The notes below the pieces were generated by a model. It searched no databases. It worked only from the letters and a program-made list of their open reading frames with translations, and was not told the DNA's origin. Positions 1 through 8,193 of a DNA stretch of 60,548 bases are shown here, one piece after another (position 1 is the first letter of the stretch; every line of letters starts with the position of its first letter). The position numbers were made by a program, and so were the translations under genes. This DNA comes from an uncultured Tropicimonas sp. Lineage in GTDB: Bacteria; Pseudomonadota; Alphaproteobacteria; Rhodobacterales; Rhodobacteraceae. The stretch is taken from NCBI GenBank assembly GCA_947495685.1, contig CANLZY010000030.1:1-60548 (forward strand). The letters run 5' to 3'.

Positions 1-351
1 GAAACCATCGTCCCGATGGACCAACGACCAACCATGCACTAACTTTCAGATTGGACCACTCAAGTGGGGCCGCTCACTTAACACGCGGCGATCATCCAAC
101 CATGGTTTGCCATGGCTCTACGGTACGTATGGCAGAAGCCGTCCCATCTGATCTTCGATCAACCAGAACAACCTCAAGTCGATAAATGGGTCCATAGCCT
201 AGGAACAAACACACCGGACCTGCGACCCAACTCGGGCAAGGCCGGGACAGACAATAACCTTGCATTGTTGTTCCCGACCAAGTTTTTTTGTGACGCCATC
301 CACTTTGGGCTTGCGCCCCTTCGAGACGGAGCCTAGATAGGCGTCTCTTGG

Positions 352-428
<77 letters not shown>

Positions 429-981
429 AGAAATTTCCCTTGAAATCAAATAGATGCCGGCGGCGATCCGTTAGCGACGAAACCGCTCTGATTCGGGCGG
501 TGCTACATTGGTGCTACGTTTGGTGCCGTCCCTCGACGCAATCTCAGAGTTTGATATCTGGCAAGTTGAAATCCGGAGAAGCAGTCGCCGAATTTCTCAC
601 ACATTGGTGGATTCACTAGGCCGCCCAGCCAACCTTGGCTGGGAGCGGCATCAGAGACTTGAGGGGCCGAGAGCAGCCGTTCGCCACTGTCACCACGAAC
701 GACCGCAGTCCAGACACTTTCGACCTTCATGCAAGTGGCTCAAAGCGACGCAACCGGCCCAAACCTGCCATTCGTGCCAAACGCAGCGAATGGTGACTCA
801 GAGACCTTTGCGGACGGTCCTCATCGGCGTGGAACCCGCCGGGGGGGGGGCGATCACTCACATTGTTCGCGAGGGGCAGGTCAGCGCCGATAGGCTTCTG
901 AGCTGTTAGTTGCAAAAACCCAACTGCTGGCGCCTCGTTTTGGGTGCAGAATTTTTACTATCTTGCCGCCACCTAAGTGAT
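429..981. other. intergenic, no gene seen
   Basis: No open frame here has a ribosome-binding site or a recognisable product. A run of ten G lies at 841-850. A 7-bp perfect stem (CCATTCG 768-774 with CGAATGG 787-793) is present. The stretch presumably carries the promoter for the downstream reverse-transcriptase operon, but I see no clear -35/-10 pair. Confidence 0.6.
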
Positions 982-1103
982 GTGCTCGCTTCAAGTGCAT
1001 GTGCGAGAAGCACTAGCCAGCGGATAGCAGCTTTACCTTGCAGAATGTTGGGCGAACCGACATTCACCTTCGCAACGGTCCCTGACTACCGCTTTCCGCT
1101 GGC
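982..1103 (+). ncRNA. candidate structured RNA upstream of the reverse transcriptase
   Basis: Three stems are packed into 122 nt ending 19 nt before the reverse-transcriptase start. Stem 1 pairs GTGCTCGC (982-989) with GCGAGAAGCAC (1003-1013), with a two-base bulge. Stem 2 pairs 1016-1030 with 1089-1103 (GCCAGCGGA against TCCGCTGGC, continuing with mismatches). Nested inside it, stem 3 pairs GAATGTTGG (1043-1051) with CCGACATTC (1057-1065) around loop GCGAA, with one G.U pair. Several defence-associated reverse transcriptases and all retrons use a structured RNA encoded next to the enzyme. That this is such an RNA, rather than a leader or attenuator, is inference. Confidence 0.45.
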
Positions 1104-1122
1104 GAATTAAAGCGGGTGCAGG

Positions 1123-2634
1123 ATGGAAAAACTGATTGAGCGTGAGATTGTCGCTGAAGCAAGGAAGCGTCTAGCAAAGCACTCTCAGAACGCTTTCTAC
1201 ATCCACAGATACCGACAAATATACGTTAAGAGAACTGGGAAAAGAGCCAAGAAGCCAGATATTTCAACGCCAAAGTCTTGGGGTTTTGATAAGCATTTCG
1301 ACCCTCGATACTGCATAAATCACGCACGCTTTATAGCTCGTGGGGTGTGGAGGAGCCTCCAAAATGAAGAGTACAAGCCACGATCAGCGTTGCGTCATGA
1401 ATTTCCTAAAGCCGATGGCGGCACAAGAAACATTGATGCGTTTAGTATACCTGACGCAGTCGTTGCCTCAATCTTCATACGCAATCTGAGGCAACGCAAC
1501 GCAAAGATTTTTTCGGATAGCAGCTTTGCATACCAAAAAGGCAAGACGCCACTCGATGCTGTTCTCAGGGTTCGGTCTATCTTGGGTGTGGAGAAAATAT
1601 TTATCAGTCAGTATGACTTCAGTAAGTTCTTTGACAGCATACACCATCAGCACATTGAGACAATGTTGGAAAAGGGTGGCCCTTTTCTAACTACACGTAT
1701 GGAGCGGCAAATCATTCGATCCATATTGACGCACAATTACACCCTAAACGGAATAACTGAGACCCGCTCAAGAGGGACGCCGCAGGGGAACAGCATATCG
1801 CTCTTTGTCTCAAATATGGCGGCACATCCACTGGATATTGAGCTAAGCAAAATCAGTGGGTCCTTTGCTAGGTTTGCTGACGACAGTATTGTTGTGAACT
1901 TTAGTTACGAGGATGCTCTCAAATGCGCAGAAGCCTACAAGAATTTTTCTCAAAAAAGCGGCGTCGACATTAATGATAAGAAGTCTACTGGGATAAGGGT
2001 ATTATCCGAACATGACGCTGAAATGCGCCATATATCAAGCTTTACCTTTCTAAGCTATAAGTTCACACCAGACACCGTCTTTGTCAGCGACAAATCGATC
2101 AGGACCATCAAGGCCAGGTGTGCAAAGATAATATACATGAACCTCCTGTTGCATCCACGACGCGCAGGCAAGGTTTCCCCTAAAAGAGTTGGGCGAGGGT
2201 TCTACGATTGGGACCTTGTTACCTGCGTCAATGAGGTCAGGAAGTATATATATGGGAAGATGAGGCAGGACACTTTGGATCGGTATCTTGATGGCGACAT
2301 TGATCTGAAGAATATCCAAGGTGCCGTTTCGTATTTTAGCTTAGTAGAGGTAGGAGATCAATTTCGGGAACTAGATGGATGGCTGATTGATATCCTACGC
2401 CGTGCTTTAGCTGAGCGCGCCAAATTTATAAATTCAACGTCCTCGCGAGAGTCATACGCGGTGGCTTCGAAAGATCAGCTTATAGATGGTTCGTGGTACA
2501 AGAGAACCATTCCACCAATGGAGACGCGAGCGCCAAGCTTCTTCAGCGCATGGCGAGCAAGTCGAAAGAGTTTGGCGCGTCATGGCCTTGGCGGGGTGGA
2601 TGCGGTAGGAATGGGATATAGCTACGATGACTGA
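1123..2634 (+). CDS. defence-type (UG/Abi-like) reverse transcriptase
   Basis: A 503-aa RNA-directed DNA polymerase. Palm motifs are clear: YDFSKFFDSI at about 164-173 (first catalytic Asp), RGTPQGNSIS at about 217-226, and FARFADDSIVV at about 248-258, where FADD replaces the common YxDD. No group II intron maturase or HNH region follows. The roughly 200-residue C-terminal extension past the palm, and the partner gene, fit the UG/Abi defence reverse transcriptases rather than an intron or a short retron enzyme. The stop overlaps the start of the SLATT-like gene by 8 nt, so the two are probably translationally coupled. Base composition is more AT-rich than the rest of the island. A structured leader lies just upstream. 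Confidence 0.88.
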   Translation: MEKLIEREIVAEARKRLAKHSQNAFYIHRYRQIYVKRTGKRAKKPDISTPKSWGFDKHFDPRYCINHARFIARGVWRSLQNEEYKPRSALRHEFPKADGGTRNIDAFSIPDAVVASIFIRNLRQRNAKIFSDSSFAYQKGKTPLDAVLRVRSILGVEKIFISQYDFSKFFDSIHHQHIETMLEKGGPFLTTRMERQIIRSILTHNYTLNGITETRSRGTPQGNSISLFVSNMAAHPLDIELSKISGSFARFADDSIVVNFSYEDALKCAEAYKNFSQKSGVDINDKKSTGIRVLSEHDAEMRHISSFTFLSYKFTPDTVFVSDKSIRTIKARCAKIIYMNLLLHPRRAGKVSPKRVGRGFYDWDLVTCVNEVRKYIYGKMRQDTLDRYLDGDIDLKNIQGAVSYFSLVEVGDQFRELDGWLIDILRRALAERAKFINSTSSRESYAVASKDQLIDGSWYKRTIPPMETRAPSFFSAWRASRKSLARHGLGGVDAVGMGYSYDD

Positions 2635-3271
2635 AACTAACAATGAACGGAGCTACTACGAGCACTTAGTCGGCATAATGCTAACCACGCGGGGCGTGCG
2701 ATTTTCTGTTGCAGAAAGCGAACAAAGAAAAGAGAAGTTCAGCATTGGCGTAATTGCCATTCTGTCGATATATTTGGCGGGCTGGTCACTGGCTGCGATT
2801 CTCTTCCCGGATGCTCTAGCGGAACTACAATCCAGAGCTTTGTCCTTTGTCTCTGTTGTTGCTTCTGTATCCTTGCTGGTTATTTCTCTATTCGATTTCG
2901 CTGCCGGTAGATCCGTGTATGCTGAAAAAATGTTGCAGAATGCGTTTGTTATTACCGAAATTCTGCGCGAGGCTGAGAGGGAACTTACCAAAGAAGCTCC
3001 CGATTATGCTCGCCTTTCAATTCTTGCCTCAACCTATGAAGCGAAAGTTAGCGGCGTCGGTGTCAATCACACCAGTAAAGACTATAAACTTTGGAAAATG
3101 CAGCGCAGAAAACCCTCGAATAAGTGCGAGGCCTTTCATATCTGGGCGACATCAATGATATTGAACTGCCTAGCATTCACATCTGCAATGTTCTTCCAAA
3201 TCGCGCTGGTAGTACTGATCATCGCGTCAACATATGGCATACTCGCCGTCAATTCAGTCGGTAGCGGCTAA
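2627..3271 (+). CDS. SLATT-like membrane effector paired with the reverse transcriptase
   Basis: A 214-aa membrane protein starting 8 nt inside the reverse-transcriptase gene. Two close hydrophobic helices (about 38-60 and 70-92) are followed by a soluble helical stretch and one more long hydrophobic segment near the C-terminus (about 171-205). This layout, and its position, match the SLATT families, predicted membrane-perturbing effectors of which one (SLATT_5) is known beside reverse transcriptases. The likely role is the killing or growth-arrest arm of a phage-defence pair. The family call rests on topology and context. The 3' end runs 23 nt into the opposing exonuclease gene. Confidence 0.65.
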   Translation: MTETNNERSYYEHLVGIMLTTRGVRFSVAESEQRKEKFSIGVIAILSIYLAGWSLAAILFPDALAELQSRALSFVSVVASVSLLVISLFDFAAGRSVYAEKMLQNAFVITEILREAERELTKEAPDYARLSILASTYEAKVSGVGVNHTSKDYKLWKMQRRKPSNKCEAFHIWATSMILNCLAFTSAMFFQIALVVLIIASTYGILAVNSVGSG

Positions 3272-4139
3272 ATGCATCCTGTTCAATATATTCCAAGGAC
3301 GCCCCTTGCTTCTTCAAGCTGAGAATTTTCTCCTCTTCGGGCGTGAAATTGTTCGCCGAGATATTTTTTTGCCATTCTCCGCCTGCTCTATCTTCATGCC
3401 GCATCCAACGGTATCCAAGGTCTCTCATTTTTTGGCGCATATCGTAAGGGGTTCGGACCTTGAAGCGATAGCTAGGCTGTCGTGCACTTTCCATAAGCTC
3501 CGAGAAAAAAGATGATCCGTGAGGAGAGCGAGAATTTAGCAGTTCGTTCAAGGCTGCGCAGTCATCGAGAGCTCGATGACCCTCGAAAAAATAGCCGCTG
3601 TCCATTAATAGGTACTTTAACTTGGCGCTTTCAAATCCGTATTTCGACCACGGTATTTCGGTAAGAGAGCACGCCCATGGCTTTTCGGCAAACTCCGGCA
3701 GCAGTCGTTCGCATATCGGGCGATCAAATGCTGCATTGTGTGCGATTACAATGTTGGCGAGATCGAGGATGGCGAGAACCTTTTCTCTACATAGTTTCTT
3801 TCCCTCTACCATCTTGGGCGTAATGCCGGTCAGCTCCTGAACTATTCTTGGAATTTCTCTTGATGGTTCTCTCTGTTCATTTCCAAAATCTATAATTCTC
3901 CGAGACTCCGCATCTTGATATGCGATCAAAAGGAAACCTAGCTCAATGACCTCATCTTCTCGAAGGTCGAGGCCAGTTGTCTCTGTGTCAATGATCATTG
4001 CGTAGCGAAATTGACTAGCTTTTGAAATCTTTGCTTTCGCTGGCTTAGGGACTTTCCGCAGGACTCGGAAGTTGTTGCTTGCCTCCAACTTGGATACGCA
4101 AGCCTCAAGCTCGGTGTTTGTTGTTTTGCTATCGGGCAT
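3249..4139 (-). CDS. DEDDh 3'-5' exonuclease (DnaQ-like)
   Basis: A 296-aa protein with the DnaQ/RNase T exonuclease fold. The DEDDh residues are visible: IIDTETTGL at about 49-57 (Asp and Glu), NAAFD at about 135-139 (Asp) and GHRALDD at about 187-193 (His and Asp). About 100 residues follow the exonuclease domain, including an aromatic- and basic-rich segment I cannot assign. It is convergent with, and overlaps by 23 nt, the SLATT-like gene, so it is not in the same operon. It may be a separate defence or DNA-processing gene of the island. More AT-rich than the integrase operon. Confidence 0.82.
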   Translation of the reverse strand: MPDSKTTNTELEACVSKLEASNNFRVLRKVPKPAKAKISKASQFRYAMIIDTETTGLDLREDEVIELGFLLIAYQDAESRRIIDFGNEQREPSREIPRIVQELTGITPKMVEGKKLCREKVLAILDLANIVIAHNAAFDRPICERLLPEFAEKPWACSLTEIPWSKYGFESAKLKYLLMDSGYFFEGHRALDDCAALNELLNSRSPHGSSFFSELMESARQPSYRFKVRTPYDMRQKMRDLGYRWMRHEDRAGGEWQKNISANNFTPEEEKILSLKKQGASLEYIEQDAFSRYRLN

Positions 4140-4590
4140 GTCCAGCCTTGTCGTCGGTTCTCATGGAGGCACAAAGATCAACTTTTACTAGCAGAATACT
4201 GAGTTTTCCATCTGCTGCCAATCAGTTGAACGGTATGGTGATTATGGAGCTTCACTGCTTCTCACCGTCAGACTATGGCTTTGAAGCATAGGAATGAATA
4301 GCCCAAAAGCATCGACGCGCGCGCTCCTAGTTCCGCTTGCCTCGAGAGTATACAGGAGGTGCTCGGGGCTTGCTCTCTGCGCCTGGTAGGCGATCTGTTC
4401 GCCAGTGCAAACGACCGTTCACTGCGCATCGCGGTCATTCACCCGGTGTGCAGCGAAAGTCGGCTTTCCGCCCATCGGGTCGAGTGCCGCGCTTCGCACC
4501 GTGGTCGGCACGGGGCTCAATCCAGCCTTTCGTCGAGCGATGAACGAATGGCCGGTCTGGGCCGGAACTCACTCTAAGGTTGGCGGTTAC
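4140..4590. other. intergenic, no gene seen
   Basis: About 450 bases between the exonuclease start and the hairpin behind the primase operon. Open frames here are short and overlapping in several phases, with no ribosome-binding site and no recognisable product. Confidence 0.6.
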
Positions 4591-4668
4591 ATCGTCGGCA
4601 TCGTCAGTATCGTCAGTCGAAGACCTCTTCCGCCAAAGTGTCTGACGACACTGACGGTACTGACGATG
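4591..4668 (-). repeat. 9-bp iterons forming a long hairpin after the primase gene
   Basis: Three adjacent 9-mers (ATCGTCGGC, ATCGTCAGT, ATCGTCAGT) at 4591-4617 are mirrored by 4650-4668. The arms 4599-4617 and 4650-4668 pair over 19 bp with a single G.T wobble, leaving a 32-nt loop. The structure begins 2 bp beyond the primase stop codon, so it could end transcription. The iteron spacing next to a satellite-type primase also suggests a replication origin. I cannot decide between the two. Confidence 0.55.
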
Positions 4669-4670
4669 GA

Positions 4671-6695
4671 TCACGCATGTTTTATGCTTAGCACCCGTTG
4701 ACCGCTGGTGCCGATGCGCTCCTTGGTCAAGACGATCCCTTGCCGCCTCAGGATCGGTTGAACGCGCTTGAGTTCGCCAGACAGTTTGTTGGGCTGCCGG
4801 GGGAAGATCACGGCGTCATCCGTCAACTGCGGATAGCGGCACCGCAGAACCTTGATAAGCTCGGTTGCCGTGCCCTTCCACGGGCCGTGGTCAGCGAGCA
4901 GAGACAGGACCGCCTCGGCAACCGGGTTGCCTTCAATGGCCGCTGTGTCGATTGCCCGACGATTGGTCGCATAAGCGTCCGCGAAGGTGCCCTCGGGCCA
5001 CCCCAATGCAGGTTCGGCGGCAGTGACCCACCGGGCAAAGTCGGCCATGCGGGGGCGTTCTGTGAGCGTGACAGACGACACTCGGGCCAGCGCCGTGGAG
5101 ACAGCGTCCAGCAGGGCGGCAAGGATGTGCGGCGCGACCCGTTCGAAGTCCTTCCAGAACTCGCCCTCGAACTGGCGTTGGGTCTCGCCGATCACCGGCA
5201 ACGACACGATGATGGACCGGTCGGCCAGATCAGGACGGTTGGCAAGATCGGGAATTCCGTTCAACAGGCATGGTCGGGTGGCATTGAACAGAACTTCCTC
5301 AGAGTTGGTGTGCAGCTTGCGGGTGCCAAAGCCACCACCGGTGGCGATCCGACACAAGGCGTCGGCGATCACCGGCTTGATGTATGAGAGGTTGTCAAAG
5401 GCCAGAACGTGATTGTGCTGCGCGGCAATCACAAGGTCTTGTTCGCTCTGCGGCGCGCTGCGGGTCATTGGCTCTGCCGGATCAATCAAACTCCGCAGCG
5501 CCCGCGCCGTGGTGCTCTTGGCGCTCCCTTGTTCCCCCGTCAGGATCAGGATGGGATAAGGTCCCTTGGGCTGGAAACACCCCACCAGCCACCCCACCAG
5601 CATCCGGAAATCGGCGTCACTTGCGACGTTCAGAAACGGGCGCAATAGATTGATGCCGCCGGACCCACTGACAGGGGCGGGAAGTGACCGGAGGGAGCCG
5701 GATCGCTGGAAACGCGCCGAAGCGTGCCGGATCATCTTCCAACCGTCAGTGTCGATCTGCACTGAACTCCAATCCTCGTCTCCAAGATCCAGCAGGAGAC
5801 TTCCATCGACCGCCCCGATCCGGGTGAACACCGGGTGCTCCCTGCCATTGAAGAGTGCTTCGCCCGCAAGTGCCCTGCGTTGATCTTCCAAGGCCGATTG
5901 GTTCAGCGTCTTCCCTTCGGACTGATAGTGTTGAAATGCGAGGTAGTACCGGAAGTACGCTGAGTCCAACGCCCAATGTTCCCGATGGTTTTCGATGGAA
6001 AGGGTGGCAAAGGCGCTGTTTTCCGGGGTGTGCCAAAGCTCCATGCGGTCCTTAAGATGCCCGTGCGCCTCACTGCTTTCCGTTCCATTGTCGGGTTGGA
6101 CAAGGGCGCTCTGTACCAGACTTTCCACGGCATCCCGCGTCCAGCCTTCCGCCACTGCGTCCGCTGCATCCCAGCCCTTGGAAAGGGTGGGCATGTCGTG
6201 ACTTTCCCGGGCATTCCCAGACATTTCAGGGCATATCTTGGTAGAAAAGACCTGTGTATTGCCGAGGGACAACAGGGCAGCCTTAAGAGCATTCTTGTAC
6301 TTTTCTCCGGGTTCGTCATTGTCCGGCCAGATAACCACTGTGCGGTTCTTCAGGTCAGAAAGGTCCGCCTTTTTAACCCCATTGCATCCACCAAAAACCG
6401 TTGTTGCGACAAAGCCGAGGCCGATCAACGCATCGGCGCACTTTTCGCCCTCCACGACAATGACGAGTGTTTCGAGCGGTGCCGCTAGAATCTGATCCAG
6501 ATTGTAAAGTGGTCGCCGCTCCGGTGCCGTCCAGGCGTTTCGCGCCAAATCATAGGGGCGGTATGTCTTGCCACCCTTTGGATTATCATACCTGTTTGCC
6601 ACCAGAACCGGAGAACCAGTCCTGTCGCGGTAGACATAGCTCTGCGACGGGTCACCCAACTTGGGGTGGATTGGCGGGGTAAAATGCTTGGTCAT
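4671..6695 (-). CDS. satellite-type primase/helicase (TOPRIM plus P-loop ATPase)
   Basis: A 674-aa replication protein. A TOPRIM domain carries VVEGEKCADAL near residue 80 and WPDNDEPG near 123-130, the acidic residues that bind metal in DnaG-type primases. A P-loop (TGEQGSAKST) near 386-395 opens an ATPase region like those in helicases of phage satellites and P4-type islands. I chose the ATG at 6695 because it overlaps the upstream stop (ATGA) and the residues before it do not look coding. Role: autonomous or induced replication of the excised island, with the zinc-finger-like partner encoded just upstream. Confidence 0.8.
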   Translation of the reverse strand: MTKHFTPPIHPKLGDPSQSYVYRDRTGSPVLVANRYDNPKGGKTYRPYDLARNAWTAPERRPLYNLDQILAAPLETLVIVVEGEKCADALIGLGFVATTVFGGCNGVKKADLSDLKNRTVVIWPDNDEPGEKYKNALKAALLSLGNTQVFSTKICPEMSGNARESHDMPTLSKGWDAADAVAEGWTRDAVESLVQSALVQPDNGTESSEAHGHLKDRMELWHTPENSAFATLSIENHREHWALDSAYFRYYLAFQHYQSEGKTLNQSALEDQRRALAGEALFNGREHPVFTRIGAVDGSLLLDLGDEDWSSVQIDTDGWKMIRHASARFQRSGSLRSLPAPVSGSGGINLLRPFLNVASDADFRMLVGWLVGCFQPKGPYPILILTGEQGSAKSTTARALRSLIDPAEPMTRSAPQSEQDLVIAAQHNHVLAFDNLSYIKPVIADALCRIATGGGFGTRKLHTNSEEVLFNATRPCLLNGIPDLANRPDLADRSIIVSLPVIGETQRQFEGEFWKDFERVAPHILAALLDAVSTALARVSSVTLTERPRMADFARWVTAAEPALGWPEGTFADAYATNRRAIDTAAIEGNPVAEAVLSLLADHGPWKGTATELIKVLRCRYPQLTDDAVIFPRQPNKLSGELKRVQPILRRQGIVLTKERIGTSGQRVLSIKHA

Positions 6696-7003
6696 GCCAC
6701 CCCTCCCACGAGATCTGACAAGGCGCGCGCTGCGTCGCTCTGGGTCAGATCGTTCAGATAGGCGTAGAGGCTGATCGGATCGCCGCCGACATCGTTGCTG
6801 GCAAAATCTGCCCAACACCCGGTGTCCATGTTGATCGAGAAAGACCCGATATGCTGGTCATCGCGGGTCGGATTGAGAGCGCACCATTCCGCCCCCTGAC
6901 GATATCCGTTTGGCAACCAAGCAGGCACAAGACTTGTCAGCCGAGGGCGACACATCATGTTGATCGCCTCAAAGTCGATGGGCTTCCAGTTTTGCGCCCT
7001 CAT
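6692..7003 (-). CDS. primase-associated N-terminal-type protein
   Basis: A 103-aa protein overlapping the primase start by 4 nt and the HTH gene stop by 4 nt. Its core (PNGYRQGAEW, then a GSFSIN stretch, then WADFASNDVGGDPISL) resembles the N-terminal DNA-recognition region of TOPRIM primases, in which a small substrate-binding fold precedes the catalytic domain. The zinc-binding cysteines of DnaG are not evident. It is probably the split N-terminal part of the primase, acting with the 674-aa protein. The function is inferred from context and this resemblance. Confidence 0.65.
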   Translation of the reverse strand: MRAQNWKPIDFEAINMMCRPRLTSLVPAWLPNGYRQGAEWCALNPTRDDQHIGSFSINMDTGCWADFASNDVGGDPISLYAYLNDLTQSDAARALSDLVGGVA

Positions 7004-7200
7004 TGCACCGTCCTCTGCATCCGAGAGGCAATGAAGGCTTCAACATCCTGAAGGCGATAGCGTACCAGCCGTCCGGCTTTGATATAGGGCAGGTTGTAGC
7101 GTTTGGTGCAACGCCAGACGTTGAGGGTCTCGACAGAAACGCCGAGATAGTCCGCCACTTGGTCTGGCGTCAGTAGGTTGTTTTGAAACGGTGAAGTCAT
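7000..7200 (-). CDS. AlpA/excisionase-like helix-turn-helix protein
   Basis: A 66-aa winged-helix DNA-binding protein of the MerR/AlpA (HTH_17) type: LLTPDQVADYLGVSVETLNV followed by a YIKAGRLVRYRLQDVEAFI wing and helix. A Shine-Dalgarno sequence (GGAGA) precedes the ATG. First gene of the primase operon, 4-nt overlap with the next gene. Proteins of this type act as excisionases or activators of integrase genes in P4-like islands, which fits its place between the replication genes and the integrase. Confidence 0.85.
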   Translation of the reverse strand: MTSPFQNNLLTPDQVADYLGVSVETLNVWRCTKRYNLPYIKAGRLVRYRLQDVEAFIASRMQRTVQ

Positions 7201-7311
7201 CTTGGATCAATCTCCGGCTGAAGTGTGTTACAGCCGGAAACTGTCAGCAATCGACGATCTGTTCCATTTCATCTGGTCGTAGTCTCCACCCTCCAGATTA
7301 GGGGGTGGAAA

Positions 7312-8193
7312 CTACGACATCTCGTAGCGGACCTCGCGGACCTCGCGAACCTTTCTGGTGATGAGGCTGCGCGGGTACGTGGCGCCGATCTTTCTAAGGA
7401 ATAGTTCCGCCGCATCAACGGTGCGGGAAATGTTCTGCCGCGCGTCTTTCTCGTATCGACCTTCCGTGAACGGGACACTCGCGAAGGCGTGCCACATCTC
7501 TTCAAATTCCGAGACAAACACCACAAGAGCGGGATTGGGCGTAAGCGCATGGTCTCTGGTCAGCCGACGGTAGCGTTCCTCCGGGGCTTCCTCGATGTCT
7601 TTGGCTGCTATGCGCCGGACCCAGTAGGTATCGTTCTGTTGCCGCTGCGTTGCGAGGTCGCCCTGAAGTCTCAGCGCTTCCAGCGGTTTGGGCTTTTGGA
7701 TTTTTGCGCGCTCCAAGCCGACCTGTAAATCGAACAAAAGGTCGGCGACGCCCCCAAATGGTTCGAACTCCGACTCCCCCAACAGGTCCGAAAGAGTGGT
7801 GCCGTTGTGGTTGAATTGGACATTCTTGATTGCCGAAATCTCTGTGTGCAAACGCTTCCCAGCTTGCCCCTTGAACTGAAGTTCCGTGAGAGCCGCAGAC
7901 AGGGTTTGGGCCAAGGTCTGAACCTTGCTCAGCGCCTCGCTTTCATCCCCGATGCTCGTCCATCGCCGTTCGACCCTTTCAGCTTGCAGGAAGCCGGACA
8001 GAGCAGAAAAATGCGCCAGTTCAAGTGCACCCCTGTCGGTCGCACCGGGGTCGGCACCCATCAGGGCCAGCAACTCGCCAAAATACTCATCGTCAAACCC
8101 GAAGTCTTCGTAGTCTCTGCCTGACCTCCTTTTCAGGAACTCAACTTGGTGGAAGCCGAAGCTATTCTCTGCCGACTTTGTTGGTTCTGTCAT
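7312..8193 (-). CDS. hypothetical protein of the integrase operon
   Basis: A 293-aa soluble, acidic protein without signal peptide, membrane segment or catalytic motif that I recognise. A stretch around 75-130 looks helical and heptad-like. The C-terminus ends in repeated VREVRE-like units. Its start lies 32 nt inside the 3' end of the integrase gene, so the two are probably co-transcribed. Similar cargo proteins occur beside P4-type integrases. I cannot name a function. Confidence 0.6.
   Translation of the reverse strand: MTEPTKSAENSFGFHQVEFLKRRSGRDYEDFGFDDEYFGELLALMGADPGATDRGALELAHFSALSGFLQAERVERRWTSIGDESEALSKVQTLAQTLSAALTELQFKGQAGKRLHTEISAIKNVQFNHNGTTLSDLLGESEFEPFGGVADLLFDLQVGLERAKIQKPKPLEALRLQGDLATQRQQNDTYWVRRIAAKDIEEAPEERYRRLTRDHALTPNPALVVFVSEFEEMWHAFASVPFTEGRYEKDARQNISRTVDAAELFLRKIGATYPRSLITRKVREVREVRYEMS

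Noticed and set aside
429-981. Short open frames after the tRNA (for example 508-909)
   Set aside because: They overlap in several phases, have no ribosome-binding site and no plausible product; I treat the stretch as non-coding.
1016-1103. Reading the stems as a retron msr/msd
   Set aside because: The reverse transcriptase has a long C-terminal extension and a SLATT-like partner rather than a typical retron set, and I see no branching-G context. A structured RNA is suggested but not a retron.
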